Translations under genes and position numbers: made by a program
Assembly: GCA_031264105.1 (NCBI GenBank)
Contig: JAISEM010000013.1
Coordinates: forward strand, 1-39,264
Source: Endomicrobium sp.
GTDB taxonomy: Bacteria; Elusimicrobiota; Endomicrobiia; Endomicrobiales; Endomicrobiaceae
Length of the DNA: 39,264 nt
Reading direction: 5' to 3'
Shown: piece by piece, positions 9,020 to 19,813 of the stretch
How positions within the stretch are numbered: position 1 is the stretch's first letter
Layout: every line of letters starts with the position of its first letter
Notes under the pieces: generated by a model
Seen by the model: the letters and a program-made list of their open reading frames with translations, nothing else
Databases searched by the model: none
Told to the model about the DNA's origin: nothing

Positions 9020-9160
9020 CTACAAGAAAATACATAATGCAGAGAAGAAAAATATAGGAATAAACTTTATTTTAAGCATTTTCATTTTGTAGATTAACAA
9101 AAATATAAGCGTAAAGAAAATAGAGAATATTACAGCGTTTACTATTAGATTTAAAATCAT
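9020..9160 (-). CDS. Small hydrophobic membrane peptide, 46 codons
   Basis: AGAGGG lies 4 nt before ATG 9160. The reading frame of 46 codons ends at TAG 9020-9022 and encodes two hydrophobic runs (MILNLIVNAVIFSIFF.. and FIPIFFFSALCIFL). They are separated by a short basic turn (YKMKMLKIK), so a two-helix hairpin in the inner membrane is likely. It lies between uvrA (36 nt away) and alkD, on the same strand. No family is recognised. The good ribosome-binding site is the main reason to list it. Confidence 0.45.
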   Translation of the reverse strand: MILNLIVNAVIFSIFFTLIFLLIYKMKMLKIKFIPIFFFSALCIFL

Positions 9161-9195
9161 TTTTCCCTCTCAATTAACTAATATAGATTCTTCTA

Positions 9196-12012
9196 CTATT
9201 GTCTTTTATGACGGGTTATAAATTCTTTCAAGTAACGACCTGTAAAAGATTTTAGATTTTTCATTATTTCTTCAGGAGTGCCCTCTGCAACAATTTTTCC
9301 GCCTCTATCTCCTCCTTCTGGACCTAAATCTATAACCCAATCAGCAGTTTTAATAACATCAAGATTATGCTCTATTACAAGCACAGTATTTCCAGCATAA
9401 GAAAGCCTCTGAAGAACTTCAAGAAGTTTTGCAACGTCAGCAAAGTGCAAGCCTGTTGTAGGCTCATCTAAAATATACATTGTTCTGCCCGTAGCTCTTT
9501 TTGAAAGTTCTGAAGCAAGCTTTATTCTTTGAGCTTCCCCACCAGAAAGCGTAGTTGCTGACTGTCCAACTTTTATATAGCCAAGACCCACATCTTCTAG
9601 CGTCGAAAGTATTCTTTTTAATATAGGGATATTCTCAAAAAACTTTACGCTTTCTTCTACAGTCATATTCAAGACTTCATCTATATTTTTTCCTTTATAT
9701 CTTATTTGTAAAGTTTCTTCATTAAACCTTCTTCCTCCACATACATCGCATTTTACGTAAACATCCGGCAAGAACTGCATTTCTATTTTTAATGTTCCAT
9801 CGCCTTGGCAATTTTCACATCTACCACCTTTTACATTAAAAGAAAATCTTCCTGGTTGGTATCCTCTAGCTTTAGATTCTGGAACTTGGGCAAATAAATC
9901 TCTTACCATCGAAAAGGCTCCAGTATACGTAGCTGGGTTCGATCTTGGCGTTTTTCCTATTGGAGACTGATCTACTATTACAGCTTTGTCTATATTTTCA
10001 AGGCCGTCCATACTTTTAAACTTACCAGGAGTATCTTTTGATCCGTAAAGTTCTTTAGCCAAATTTTTATATATTATTTCGTGAATTAATGTAGATTTCC
10101 CGCTTCCAGATACACCTGTAACACAAACCAAAAGGCCAAGAGGTATTTGTACGTTTAAATTTTTTAAATTAAATTGCCGAGCCCCTTCAACAGAAAGCCA
10201 TTTATCCAACAATTGTTTTCTTTTTTTAGGCACTGGAATTTCTAACACACCGCTTAAATATTGCCCTGTTAAAGACACTCTGCTTTTTATTATCTCTTTT
10301 GCATTTCCTTGTGCCACTACGTGACCACCATGAGTGCCGGCTCCTGGTCCTAAATCTATTATGTAATCCGCTGCCCTCATTGTATCTTCATCATGCTCAA
10401 CAACAATTAATGTATTTCCTAAATCTCTAAGCCTAACCAAAGTTTCTAAAAGTTTGTCATTATCGCGTTGATGGAGACCTATTGAAGGCTCATCTAAAAC
10501 ATACAACACACCTGTAAGACCAGAACCTATTTGAGTAGCCAAATGAATTCTCTGGCCTTCACCGCCAGAGAGTGTTCCACTTTCTCTATCTAAGCTTAAA
10601 TAGCCCAGTCCGACATTGTTTAAAAATTTTAATCTTTCTCGTATTTCTTTTAAAATAGTTTTGCTTATCTCTTTACCTTTCTCATCAAATTTAATTTTAT
10701 TGAAAAAATCAAAAGATTTCTCAACGGGCAGCTTGGTAATGTCTGCTATTGATTTATCATCAATTAAAACAGAAAGAGCTTCTTTTTTAAGTCTTTTCCC
10801 TTTGCAAGATGGACAAATTTTTTGTCCCATATATTTATTAAAAATTGCTTCTCTGACAAATTCAGATTCAGTTTCATTATACCTACGCTGCATATTAGCT
10901 ATAGTTCCTTCAAAATCACCATGCCCGTATAGAAGAATTCCCTGTTGTTTCCTTGTTAAGTCTTTCCAAGCTATATTTAGAGATATTTTGTTTGCTTTTG
11001 CAGCATGCGACAAAAGCTTCCAGTAATAACCGCCCCAGCTATTTTTCCACCTATTTGCTCTTGTTGTTATTGGTTCAGCCCAAGCAATTATCGCTCCTTG
11101 CTTTAAGCTTCGATTTTTGTCAGGAACAACTAGATTCTCATCAATTTCTATTTTATTTCCAAGACCTCCACACTCTGGACATGCCCCAAAAGGAGAATTA
11201 AAAGAGAACAATCTTGGTTCTATTTCCGAAATACTTATACCACAACCAATGCATGCGTACTTCTCGCTATAAACTTTTTCTGAAACAAATTTTCCATTTT
11301 CTATAACTCCAACAGAAACTATTCCTTTAGATTCTTTCAAAGCAGTTTCTACAGAGCTTGCAATTCTTATACGTAAATCTTTATTGAGTTTTATTCTGTC
11401 AATAACTATATCTATTGTATGTTTTTTATATCTATCCAACTCTATTTTTTCATCAAGCATGTAATTATTATTGTCAACTCTAACCCGTAAATAGCCGCTC
11501 TTTGCAAGACGAGCAAAAAGCTCTTCATAAGTACCAGATCTTCCTCTTATAAGAGGCGAGAAGACATGAATCATTGTTCCTTCGGGAAACTTCATTATCT
11601 CATCTATTATTTGTTGGGCAGACTGAGGCTTTACTTCTTTACCACATTTTGGACAGTGAGGAATACCCACTCTTGCAAATAGTAATCTTAAATAATCGTA
11701 AATTTCTGTAACCGTACCAACGGTAGAACGAGGATTATGGGATGGATTTCTTTGCTCAATTGAAATAGCGGGAGATAAACCTTCAATAATATCCGCATCT
11801 GGCTTATTCATAAGGTCAAGGAATTGTCTCGCATACGCTGATAAAGACTCTACATACTTTCTCTGACCTTCGGCATAAATAGTGTCAAAAGCAAGAGAAG
11901 ATTTACCAGATCCAGATAAACCTGTAACAACAACAAGCTTATTCCTAGGAATATCAAGATCTATATTTTTTAAGTTATGCTGTCTTGCACCACGAATTTT
12001 AATTATGTCCAT
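9196..12012 (-). CDS. uvrA: Excinuclease ABC subunit A
   Basis: UvrA is the damage-sensing ATPase of nucleotide excision repair and acts as a dimer that loads UvrB. The 938-residue protein has the full duplicated ABC layout. The first half has Walker A GLSGSGKSS (31-39), a CPKCGK pair in the UvrB-binding region, a CIGCG..CPECGGLG zinc module, and signature LSGGEGQR with LDEPSIGL. The second half has GVSGSGKST, the zinc hook CENCQGDG..CDVCGG, and signature LSGGEAQR with LDEPTTGL. ATG 12012 is preferred over the upstream in-frame start at 12042 because AAGGA lies just before it and MDIIKIRGAR is the usual start. It overlaps the end of nadB. uvrB and uvrC are not in the window. Confidence 0.97.
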   Translation of the reverse strand: MDIIKIRGARQHNLKNIDLDIPRNKLVVVTGLSGSGKSSLAFDTIYAEGQRKYVESLSAYARQFLDLMNKPDADIIEGLSPAISIEQRNPSHNPRSTVGTVTEIYDYLRLLFARVGIPHCPKCGKEVKPQSAQQIIDEIMKFPEGTMIHVFSPLIRGRSGTYEELFARLAKSGYLRVRVDNNNYMLDEKIELDRYKKHTIDIVIDRIKLNKDLRIRIASSVETALKESKGIVSVGVIENGKFVSEKVYSEKYACIGCGISISEIEPRLFSFNSPFGACPECGGLGNKIEIDENLVVPDKNRSLKQGAIIAWAEPITTRANRWKNSWGGYYWKLLSHAAKANKISLNIAWKDLTRKQQGILLYGHGDFEGTIANMQRRYNETESEFVREAIFNKYMGQKICPSCKGKRLKKEALSVLIDDKSIADITKLPVEKSFDFFNKIKFDEKGKEISKTILKEIRERLKFLNNVGLGYLSLDRESGTLSGGEGQRIHLATQIGSGLTGVLYVLDEPSIGLHQRDNDKLLETLVRLRDLGNTLIVVEHDEDTMRAADYIIDLGPGAGTHGGHVVAQGNAKEIIKSRVSLTGQYLSGVLEIPVPKKRKQLLDKWLSVEGARQFNLKNLNVQIPLGLLVCVTGVSGSGKSTLIHEIIYKNLAKELYGSKDTPGKFKSMDGLENIDKAVIVDQSPIGKTPRSNPATYTGAFSMVRDLFAQVPESKARGYQPGRFSFNVKGGRCENCQGDGTLKIEMQFLPDVYVKCDVCGGRRFNEETLQIRYKGKNIDEVLNMTVEESVKFFENIPILKRILSTLEDVGLGYIKVGQSATTLSGGEAQRIKLASELSKRATGRTMYILDEPTTGLHFADVAKLLEVLQRLSYAGNTVLVIEHNLDVIKTADWVIDLGPEGGDRGGKIVAEGTPEEIMKNLKSFTGRYLKEFITRHKRQ

Positions 12013-13609
12013 ATTTTTCCTTTGAAACAAATCCACAGACATCTTCTTTAATATTTATATTTAAGATTGTATCACAAGTTTCAGTCAACATAAAAGGATA
12101 ATCTACATTAAAATGAAGACCTCTGCTTTCTTTTCTAATCATTGCAGAACGTAAGATTAATTCTGCTATGCAAGCAATATTTCTCAATTCAATACTATCA
12201 ACACTTATACTTGCTTGCACAAAATACTTATCTATTTCATTTTTTAAAACATCTATCCTTTTTTTAGCTTTTAAAAGCTTTTCATTTGAACGATATATCC
12301 CAAGATAACTCCAAGCTAAACGTCTTATTTCTTCCCATTCATGCATATAAGCAGTTGCATGATTTCTTGATGCATATAGAGTGTTATCTGCATTTTCTTC
12401 AATTTTTGAATGTTGCCTATCTAAAAGTTTAAGAGAATCTTTATAAGCTCTATCGGCATAAACAATCCCTTCTAGCAAAGAATTTGACGCTAATCTGTTT
12501 GCTCCATGTACTCCAGAGCATGAGGTTTCTCCTATAGCATAAAGATTCTTTACGTCAGTTCTTCCGTTTTCTTCTATTTTTACGCCACCGCAAAAGAAAT
12601 GAGCTGCTGGAATTACAGGAATCATATCTTTTGCCATATCTATTGCGTATTCTAAACACTTAGAATATATATTCGGAAATCTTCTTACAATGAAATCTCT
12701 GCTTTTTGATGTGATATCCAAATAAACAAAACTTTCTCTTCTAGCTTTTAACTCTGTATCTATAGCTCTTGCTACAATATCTCTGGGAGCAAGCTCTTTT
12801 TGCGAACTATACTTATCCATAAAACGTTCACCATTTTTAAGTCTTAAAATAGCGCCTTCTCCACGAACCGCCTCGGATATTAAAAAAGATTTAGCTTCGC
12901 TGTTGTATAAACATGTAGGATGAAACTGTACAAATTCCATATTTGCTATATCGGCACCGGCTCTATAAGCCATAGCTATGCCATCGCCTGTTGCAACATC
13001 AGGATTTGAAGTATATAAATAAGTTTTTCCTGATCCGCCACAAGCTAAAACAATTACTTTTGACTGAAAAATTTCTATATTTTCTTTATCATTATTTAAA
13101 ACATATGCTCCACAACAAACACCGCGAGAGTCTAAAATTAAATCTATAGCAGTATACTCTTCGTAAACTGTAATATTCTTAAATTTAGGAACGTTATTTA
13201 TAAGAACTTTTTCTATCTCACCGCCAGTAACATCACCAGCGTGAAGAACTCTTCTTTTTCCATGTCCGCCCTCTAAACCCAAATCAAAGTCATGAGAATC
13301 ATCTTTTTTTGTAAACTTAACGCCAAGTTCTATAAGCTCTTTTATTCTATCTGGCGCCTCTTTAACCATTTTTTCAACCATTTCTTTATCGCAAAGACCT
13401 GCTCCAGAAATAAGCGTATCTTGGACATGCTCATTAAATGTATCAAGGTTATCGGTAACACAAGCGACGCCGCCTTGCGCTCTACCCGTAGAAGAATCAA
13501 AAAGTTTTCTCTTTGTAATTAAAGAAACTGTTCCTTTTTTTGCGGCTTTTAACGCAAAACTTAATCCCGCTATACCGCTGCCTATAACCAAATAATCTGA
13601 TTTTATCAT
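11999..13609 (-). CDS. nadB: L-aspartate oxidase
   Basis: NadB is a flavoenzyme that oxidises L-aspartate to iminoaspartate, the first step of de novo NAD synthesis. It has the FAD-binding GSGIAGL start, RAQGGVACV, a RRVLHAGDVTGGEI region, QFHPT, RGEGAILR, the catalytic-region arginine in ELAPRDIVARAI, and a second FAD contact near GANRLASNSLLEG. The C-terminal helical domain is present to the end (about 536 residues). A GTG at 13618 in the same frame is an alternative start. ATG 13609 is chosen because it begins just before the Rossmann strand. The gene starts 5-14 nt after panC and overlaps uvrA by 14 nt. nadA and nadC are not in this window. Confidence 0.95.
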   Translation of the reverse strand: MIKSDYLVIGSGIAGLSFALKAAKKGTVSLITKRKLFDSSTGRAQGGVACVTDNLDTFNEHVQDTLISGAGLCDKEMVEKMVKEAPDRIKELIELGVKFTKKDDSHDFDLGLEGGHGKRRVLHAGDVTGGEIEKVLINNVPKFKNITVYEEYTAIDLILDSRGVCCGAYVLNNDKENIEIFQSKVIVLACGGSGKTYLYTSNPDVATGDGIAMAYRAGADIANMEFVQFHPTCLYNSEAKSFLISEAVRGEGAILRLKNGERFMDKYSSQKELAPRDIVARAIDTELKARRESFVYLDITSKSRDFIVRRFPNIYSKCLEYAIDMAKDMIPVIPAAHFFCGGVKIEENGRTDVKNLYAIGETSCSGVHGANRLASNSLLEGIVYADRAYKDSLKLLDRQHSKIEENADNTLYASRNHATAYMHEWEEIRRLAWSYLGIYRSNEKLLKAKKRIDVLKNEIDKYFVQASISVDSIELRNIACIAELILRSAMIRKESRGLHFNVDYPFMLTETCDTILNINIKEDVCGFVSKEKYGHN

Positions 13610-13622
13610 TCTGTACACGTCC

Positions 13623-14462
13623 TCATTTCGTCATCACGATATTGTCTATAAGTCTTGTTTTTCCAACCCAAACTGCAACAGCAAGAGCTGCTTTTTTTGC
13701 ATTTTTACTAGTCGGAGACAAATCATTTAAATTTACAATTTCAATATAGTCTATTTTACTATTTGGAATTTTTTTTAGCTTATTTAATGCATTTTTATTA
13801 ACTATATTAAAAGGTTTGTTTTTGAATTCTATAGATGCTTCTTTTAAAGTTTTAGAAATACTTATCGCGAAATTCTTCTCTTGTGAGCTTAAATAAGAAT
13901 TCCTGCTTGAAAGTGCAAGACCGCTTTTTTCTCTGACTATTGGACAAGGGACTATTTTTGTTCTGAAATTTAAGTCTTTGACCATTTTCTCTATAATTTT
14001 GAGCTGTTGAAAATCTTTCATGCCAAAATATGCCCTGTCAGCATAAGATATGTTAAACAACTTAGAAACTACTGTAGCTACACCTCTAAAATGAGTTGGT
14101 CTAAACACGCCACACATTATATCCTGCAAAGTTTTTACTTCAACAAAAGTTTTATGATCCGAAGGAAACATATCATTTACTGTGGGCATAAAAACGTAAT
14201 CTACATAATTTTTTTTGCAAATCTGTAAATCATTTTTAATAGGACGAGGATACTTTAAGTAGTCCTCATTTGGTCCAAACTGGACAGGATTTATAAAAAT
14301 AGAAACTATAGTAACGTCATCATTTTTTACCGACTTTTCTATTAACGAAATATGTCCTGCATGAAGCGCACCCATAGTAGGAACTAAACCTATTTCATCA
14401 CCATCTAAAAGGTGCTTAAAAGCAATTCTTTGCATCTGCGAAGCATTCTTTATAACCTTCAT
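13623..14462 (-). CDS. panC: Pantothenate synthetase
   Basis: PanC joins pantoate and beta-alanine with ATP to make pantothenate, the coenzyme A precursor. The 279-residue protein has [10 protein letters not shown] (28-37, the HIGH-like ATP motif), [20 protein letters not shown], a GMKDFQQ loop, and SGLALSSRN (the KMSKS-like region). Length is typical. Its start overlaps the panB stop by 4 nt (ATGA), strong evidence for one transcript and coupled translation. Panthothenate synthesis here needs pantoate from PanB plus KPR, and beta-alanine; the genes for those last two are not in the window. Confidence 0.97.
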   Translation of the reverse strand: MKVIKNASQMQRIAFKHLLDGDEIGLVPTMGALHAGHISLIEKSVKNDDVTIVSIFINPVQFGPNEDYLKYPRPIKNDLQICKKNYVDYVFMPTVNDMFPSDHKTFVEVKTLQDIMCGVFRPTHFRGVATVVSKLFNISYADRAYFGMKDFQQLKIIEKMVKDLNFRTKIVPCPIVREKSGLALSSRNSYLSSQEKNFAISISKTLKEASIEFKNKPFNIVNKNALNKLKKIPNSKIDYIEIVNLNDLSPTSKNAKKAALAVAVWVGKTRLIDNIVMTK

Positions 14463-15259
14463 TTGTATGTATTTTCTTCCTTTGGAAATTTTCCTTCTTT
14501 GACTTCATCTATATAACTTCTAACCGCTGCTTTTATTGTTTCACCAATGTTAGCGTATTTCTTGACAAACTTCGGCGTAAAATCTGTAAACATTCCAATC
14601 ATATCGTCAATAACCAAAACTTGCCCATCGCAATAACGACCGGCGCCTATACCTATTGTAGGGATATTTAATACTTCTGTTACTTCTTTAGCAAGCCGCT
14701 CCGGTATAGCTTCAAGAACAATTGCAAACGCTCCAGATTGTTCAAGAGCTTTTGCATCTGCTATAAGCTTATCTTGGGCTTCTTTGTCTCTTCCTTGAGC
14801 TTTAAACCCACCAAACTTATTTATAGCTTGTGGCGTCAAACCCAAATGCCCAACAACAGGAATTTTTGCATCTACTATTGCTTTGACCTGTGCTATAATT
14901 TCTATCCCGCCTTCAATTTTGACAGCTTCAGTTGCGCCTTCTTTAACAATTCTCCCTGCATTTTTGACGGCTTCTTTAACATTTGATTCATACGACATAA
15001 ACGGCATGTCTGTAACAAGCATTGCTCCGGCATTTCCTCTTTTTACAGATTTCGTATGATAAATCATATCATCTACACTTACAGGAAGAGTATTTTCGTA
15101 ACCGAGCTTTATATTTCCAAGAGAATCTCCAACAAGTAACATATCTATGTCTTGGGAAGATATAAGCTTTGCCATAACATAGTCGTAACAAGTAAGCATC
15201 GTTACCTTTTCATTGTTGCGCTTTTTATCTAAAATTGTCACGGCTGTCTTCTTGTTCAT
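14459..15259 (-). CDS. panB: 3-methyl-2-oxobutanoate hydroxymethyltransferase
   Basis: PanB transfers a hydroxymethyl group from methylene-tetrahydrofolate to ketoisovalerate, giving ketopantoate. The 266-residue TIM-barrel protein shows [12 protein letters not shown], the metal-binding GDSLGN with [35 protein letters not shown], and catalytic-region ALVLEAIPE-like [10 protein letters not shown] followed by IGIGAG. All belong to the family in the right order. It overlaps panC by 4 nt and follows folK closely. FolK supplies the folate pathway on which PanB depends, so the grouping makes metabolic sense. Confidence 0.97.
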   Translation of the reverse strand: MNKKTAVTILDKKRNNEKVTMLTCYDYVMAKLISSQDIDMLLVGDSLGNIKLGYENTLPVSVDDMIYHTKSVKRGNAGAMLVTDMPFMSYESNVKEAVKNAGRIVKEGATEAVKIEGGIEIIAQVKAIVDAKIPVVGHLGLTPQAINKFGGFKAQGRDKEAQDKLIADAKALEQSGAFAIVLEAIPERLAKEVTEVLNIPTIGIGAGRYCDGQVLVIDDMIGMFTDFTPKFVKKYANIGETIKAAVRSYIDEVKEGKFPKEENTYK

Positions 15260-15281
15260 TTAAACACCTTTTTATACGAAT

Positions 15282-15776
15282 TTATCGTAAGATTTTAACC
15301 TTTTGACATCTGAGTGTCAACAACTTCTCATTTAAAATATCACATGTTTTTTGTTTTAAAATTGGGTGGATAAAATTCCTAGCAATTTCTGCAAGCGGAA
15401 CCAAAACGAAAAGCCTATTTTGAATTTCTTTATGAGGGATTGTTAAGAATTGTTTTTTAACAATGTCATTATTGAAAAATAAAATATCTATATCTATAAC
15501 GCGCGGACCCCAATGCAAAGCTTTGACACGCCCTATAACTTCTTGCGCCTGTTTTAGGAGGTATAGGAGATTAACTGGAATTAGATTTGTTTTTGCGCTT
15601 GCAACAATGTTATAAAAGCTTCCTTGTTTTGGTCCTATTGGAGACGTTTTATAAAAAGATGAGATTTTTTTTATATCGATAAAGCAACTGCTCTGTAGAA
15701 AAGATAAAGTTAACTCTATGTTTTCTATTCTGTTTCCAATATTCGAACCTAAACTTAGAAATATTTTATTTTTCAT
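15282..15776 (-). CDS. folK: 2-amino-4-hydroxy-6-hydroxymethyldihydropteridine pyrophosphokinase
   Basis: FolK pyrophosphorylates the pterin before dihydropteroate synthesis in folate formation. It has the family markers SLGSNIGNR, SSFYKTSPIG, NIVASAKTNL, and the Mg/ATP loop WGPRVIDIDIL followed by IPHKEIQNRLFVLVPLAEI. The length from ATG 15776 is 164 residues, usual for a monofunctional FolK. An upstream in-frame ATG (15818) would add a hydrophobic, non-family extension. The chosen start lacks a clear Shine-Dalgarno. It is the first gene of the folK-panB-panC-nadB-uvrA run. Confidence 0.92.
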   Translation of the reverse strand: MKNKIFLSLGSNIGNRIENIELTLSFLQSSCFIDIKKISSFYKTSPIGPKQGSFYNIVASAKTNLIPVNLLYLLKQAQEVIGRVKALHWGPRVIDIDILFFNNDIVKKQFLTIPHKEIQNRLFVLVPLAEIARNFIHPILKQKTCDILNEKLLTLRCQKVKILR

Positions 15777-15911
15777 TTGACGATAAGTATATATAAACCA
15801 AAATGCATTTGTAAACATAAATTTTGTATTATTATATATGCAGATTTAAATTATATTTCAAAAGAATTTAAATTTTCAATTGAAAAATTCAGTTAAGTTG
15901 GTCCAGTTAAA

Positions 15912-17288
15912 ATGTTTAACCCAAAATTATTTACATTATTAAAAAACAATCCTAAAGAATTTACCACCAACCGCATAATTACAGATATAAATGCTGGGTT
16001 AATAGTTGCATCATTGCTATTCCTCTTTCAATAGCTTTTGGAATAGCATCTGGAGTCATGCCTGGCAAAGGACTTATAACAGCAACCGCAATGGCCGGTA
16101 TTTTTTTAATAGTGATGGGCTTATTTAAGTTTGGCAAAATAATACGTTATATACCTGACCCTATAACAATAGGCTTTACAAGTGGAATAGCAGTTGTCTT
16201 GTTTTCCACTCAAATCAATGATTTTTTTTGTTGACAAATGGATCATATATCTTAAAAATATAAATCAAATAACTTTTCAAACGTTAGGGTTAGGCGTCAG
16301 CATTTTGTTATTTATGAGATTCTACCAAAAAAATTTAAGTTTTTCCCAGCACCTCTTGCTGTATTGATAATTTCAGCTTTAATCGTAAAACTTTTTAATT
16401 TAAATATTGAAACTATTTACTATCACTTTGGAGATATAACCGAATCCACGTCTTTTTCCCCTAGGGAAACTCTTTCAACCTGCTTTGACAATTGCAATCC
16501 TTGCTGGAATAGAATCTTTACTTTCAGCTGTAGTTGCAGATGGAATGATAGGCAAAAAGCACAGATCTAACGCTGAGATTATTGCTCAGGGTATAGCAAA
16601 TATTGGTTCTGCAGCTTTTGGAGGAATTCCAGCGACAGGAGCAATAGCAAGAACTGCCGCAAATATAAATAATGGTGGAAGAACGCCAATAGCAGGCATA
16701 GCTCATGCAATTTTTATATTAATAATCCTTCTTGCATTTATGAATTATATTGTGCTTATACCTATGGTAACACTTGCTGTAATATTATTTACCGTAGCTT
16801 ACAGAATGATGGATTTTGAAGCATTTAAAGAACTTTTCAAAGCTCCCTTAAGCGGATTCTATTATTATGCTTACCACTTTTGCTTTAACTGTATTTGTTG
16901 ACTTAGTTTATGCGATTGAAATAGGCATGGTATTGGCAGCATTCTTATTTATGAAAAGAATGGCTGACATTGCAAATATTGATACTTCTTCAGACAATGC
17001 TTATGAAGGTATTGATGAAGATGAAATTGAAAACAAGAAAAATATGAAAGGCGTGGTTTTATATGAAATAAATGGACCTTTCTTTTTTAATGTGCGTTTA
17101 CGAATACTTGTCTTATTCTTTGCCAAATACAAAAACAGCCATTAAAAGTATTAAAAAATTACGGTTTTATAGACATTCTTGGAAGATCAAACTTTGCTAT
17201 GAATTTAGACACTGCATTTAGAAAAGCACAAGAGTACATTACAGATCTTGAAGAATACAACAAAACGTTCAACATAAAAAAACGATGA
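15912..17288 (+). pseudogene. SulP-family anion transporter, multiply frameshifted
   Basis: Pieces in all three plus frames rebuild a SulP (sulfate permease-like) protein. [23 protein letters not shown] starts it, then [46 protein letters not shown]-like segments, and then [19 protein letters not shown] and [17 protein letters not shown], the most typical SulP signature. The STAS domain at the end is also split (GVVLYEINGPFFFNV.., then VLKNYGFIDILGRSNF). At least four frame changes are needed. The segment between the first and second blocks is shorter than in normal SulP proteins, so there is probably a deletion too. It cannot make a transporter. The substrate of the ancestor is unknown. Confidence 0.85.
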
Positions 17289-17296
17289 AGGGCAAA

Positions 17297-17398
17297 ATGA
17301 AGAAATTAGTAATACTAATTACGCTTCTTTTAGTAGCTCCGTGCGGCGCGCGCTTGAGACACCAGTCTAGATCCATCGAAGAAAATTTGGAACCATGA
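17297..17398 (+). pseudogene. Short exported-protein remnant
   Basis: ATG 17297 opens 33 codons with a lysine-hydrophobic signal (MKKLVILITLLLVAPCGA), then a stop at 17396. In a shifted frame the text continues DEPTSDETAPIVTNEEQRLQAD before further stops. This looks like the decayed 5' end of an exported protein or lipoprotein gene (APCG could be a lipobox). No domain is recognisable. Confidence 0.35.
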
Positions 17399-17703
17399 TG
17401 AGCCTACGTCTGATGAAACTGCACCTATTGTTACCAATGAAGAACAAAGATTACAAGCAGATATATTATATATAGTATTTTTTTTGAAATAATGACAGAA
17501 ACAGTATTAAATAGATTAGATTAAGAAGCGAAAACTCAGGCGAGACTGCAACAAACGGAGGCAATTATATTAAAACCTGATGGACTAGCCATTTATGATT
17601 AGACTTAGAGTTTACCGAATCGTACAAAAATAATAAGTTTAGCATAACAAAAAAGACACGTAATTTTTTAATGATTATAAATATCGGGACTTTGTCTAAA
17701 ATT
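17399..17703. other. Non-coding debris between broken genes and typA
   Basis: About 300 nt of short, stop-filled reading frames follow the exported-protein remnant. They probably represent its eroded 3' part. No RNA gene, repeat or strong terminator is seen before the typA stop. Confidence 0.3.
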
Positions 17704-19536
17704 TTATTCTTCAGCTTCGTTTTGTGAAGAACGTTTTCTTAATAGATGATTTAAAATTTTCTTTCTTAACCGCACGGAGATTGGAGTTACTTCTACAAGC
17801 TCATCCGGTGCAATATATTCTACAGCTTGTTCGAGACTCATAATTCTAGGAGGGGTAAGCATAGGCGCATCGTCAGCGCTTTTACTTCTCATATTGCTTA
17901 ACTTTTTAAGCTTGCATGGATTTACGACTAAATCATTTTCTCTTGAGTTTTGTCCTACTATCATGCCTTCATAAACTTCAACCCCGGGAACTACAAAAAG
18001 TTGACCGCTTATTTGAAGATTATCTAGCGCGTAAGCCGTGGTTTTTCCTTGCTCTTTAGCTATAAAAACGCCATTTGTTCTTAGATCTGCGACATTGATT
18101 TTAGGCATATAATCATAAAAACTGTGGCGCATTATACCTTGACCCCTGGTATTTGTCAAAAACTCATTTTTAAAGCCTATCAATGCCCTTGAAGGTATTA
18201 TATACTCAAGACGCATTCTATTTTCCCCTTCACTTGCTATATTTTCAAGCTTTGCAGAACGCTTACCAATAAGCTCAAAAATAGCTCCTTGATACTGGCT
18301 CTCTATATCAAGAGTAAGCAACTCCATAGGTTCACAGATTCTTCCGTCTATCTCTTTATAAATAACTTCTGGAGAAGAAACGGAAAGCTCAAAGCCTTCG
18401 CGACGCATAGTTTCAATTAAAACAGTCAAGTGAAGTTCGCCTCTTCCCGAAACTTTGAATCTGCCTTCACCTTCCAGTGTTTCTATTCTTAAGCCCACAT
18501 TTGTTTGAGCTTCTTCTTCAAGCCTTGCTTTTATGTGTCTGCTTGTCAAAAATCTTCCTTCACGACCTGCAAAAGGGCAATCATTTACAAGAAAGTTCAT
18601 TGAAACAGTTGGCTCATCTATAGAAAGACGAGGAAGCGGTAATATATTATCAACACTACATACAGTATCGCCAACTCCAACGCCTTCAAGACCTGATATA
18701 GCAACTATATCGCCGGCTTTTGCCTCTTGAACTTCTTGTTTGCCAAGTCCATAAAATTTATCTATACGTACAGCTTTTGTAATTTTTGGAGAGTTAACAT
18801 TTTGATCATTTACAAGAGCTATTGTTTGCCCTTTTTTTACTGAACCGTTTAGGATTCTTCCTATGCCAATACTCCCCAGAAAATTGTTATAGTCAAGCAT
18901 TGTTATCTGCATTTGCAGAGAGTTAGTCTCATCAGCATCAGGAGGAGGGACATGAGTCATAATTGCAGTGAAAACAGTCTCTATATCTTTACCATTTACA
19001 TCCATGTCTGCGCTCGCCCACCCTTCACGTCCTGAAGCATAAAGAATAGGAAAATCAAGCTGTTCATCTGTAGCACCAAGTTTCATAAACAAATCGAAAA
19101 CGCTATCTACAACAGCGCTTGGAGTGGTATTTGGTCTGTCCATTTTATTTATAACTACAATAGGTCTTAATCCTAAAGCCAAAGCTTTTCTCAAAACGAA
19201 TCTTGTTTGAGGCATAGGCCCCTCAACGGCATCGACCATAAGTATGGCACCATCTACCATTTTCAATACTCTTTCAACCTCACTGCCAAAGTCTGCATGT
19301 CCTGGAGTATCTACTATATTTATAGCGTTTCCTTTGTAATTTACAGAAGTACATTTTGCAAGAATTGTAATTCCTCTTTCTCTTTCAAGGGGATTAGAAT
19401 CCAAAACCATATCTTGAGCTTCGTCGCCCTTAACAGCAAACTGTCCAGAAAACTTTAACAACGAGTCTACTATTGTGGTTTTGCCATGGTCAACGTGAGC
19501 TATAATTGCAACATTCCTTACATCATTTCTCTTCAT
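17704..19536 (-). CDS. typA: Ribosome-associated GTPase TypA/BipA
   Basis: TypA is a translational GTPase related to EF-G that binds 70S ribosomes and helps 50S assembly and stress adaptation. The 610 residues carry G1 AHVDHGKT (13-20), the RERGITI switch, [14 protein letters not shown], and SGREGW in the G5 region. They are followed by domain II, EF-G-like domains III and V ([24 protein letters not shown]), and the TypA-specific C-terminal domain ending in [15 protein letters not shown]. It is full length. It is monocistronic, with its own promoter upstream. Confidence 0.96.
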   Translation of the reverse strand: MKRNDVRNVAIIAHVDHGKTTIVDSLLKFSGQFAVKGDEAQDMVLDSNPLERERGITILAKCTSVNYKGNAINIVDTPGHADFGSEVERVLKMVDGAILMVDAVEGPMPQTRFVLRKALALGLRPIVVINKMDRPNTTPSAVVDSVFDLFMKLGATDEQLDFPILYASGREGWASADMDVNGKDIETVFTAIMTHVPPPDADETNSLQMQITMLDYNNFLGSIGIGRILNGSVKKGQTIALVNDQNVNSPKITKAVRIDKFYGLGKQEVQEAKAGDIVAISGLEGVGVGDTVCSVDNILPLPRLSIDEPTVSMNFLVNDCPFAGREGRFLTSRHIKARLEEEAQTNVGLRIETLEGEGRFKVSGRGELHLTVLIETMRREGFELSVSSPEVIYKEIDGRICEPMELLTLDIESQYQGAIFELIGKRSAKLENIASEGENRMRLEYIIPSRALIGFKNEFLTNTRGQGIMRHSFYDYMPKINVADLRTNGVFIAKEQGKTTAYALDNLQISGQLFVVPGVEVYEGMIVGQNSRENDLVVNPCKLKKLSNMRSKSADDAPMLTPPRIMSLEQAVEYIAPDELVEVTPISVRLRKKILNHLLRKRSSQNEAEE

Positions 19537-19622
19537 ACTTTTTCCTATTCCTATTTACTATTTATCAAAAAGCACCTTTTACAACAGGTCCCTTTTTCGC
19601 GCTCGCACTTTATATCGCTATA

Positions 19623-19651
19623 ATTGTATCAATTTTATCCCATTTTGTCAT
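19623..19651 (-). promoter_or_regulatory. Probable promoter of typA
   Basis: The minus strand has ATGACA (19646-19651), a 17-nt spacer, then TACAAT (19623-19628), each 5/6 to the sigma-70 consensus. A leader of about 80 nt to the typA ATG follows. Confidence 0.5.
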
Positions 19652-19813
19652 TGTAATATAGAACCTATTGTACTACAATAACCTCTAAACATATAATGCT
19701 AAAAGTATTGAAAAGTTACAAAAATTTCTCAAAAAAGTAACTTTATATATGATTGGTTTATTATAATTGCAAAAGTATCTGAACTTAAGAAAAATTTGAA
19801 AAGGCAAACTTTA

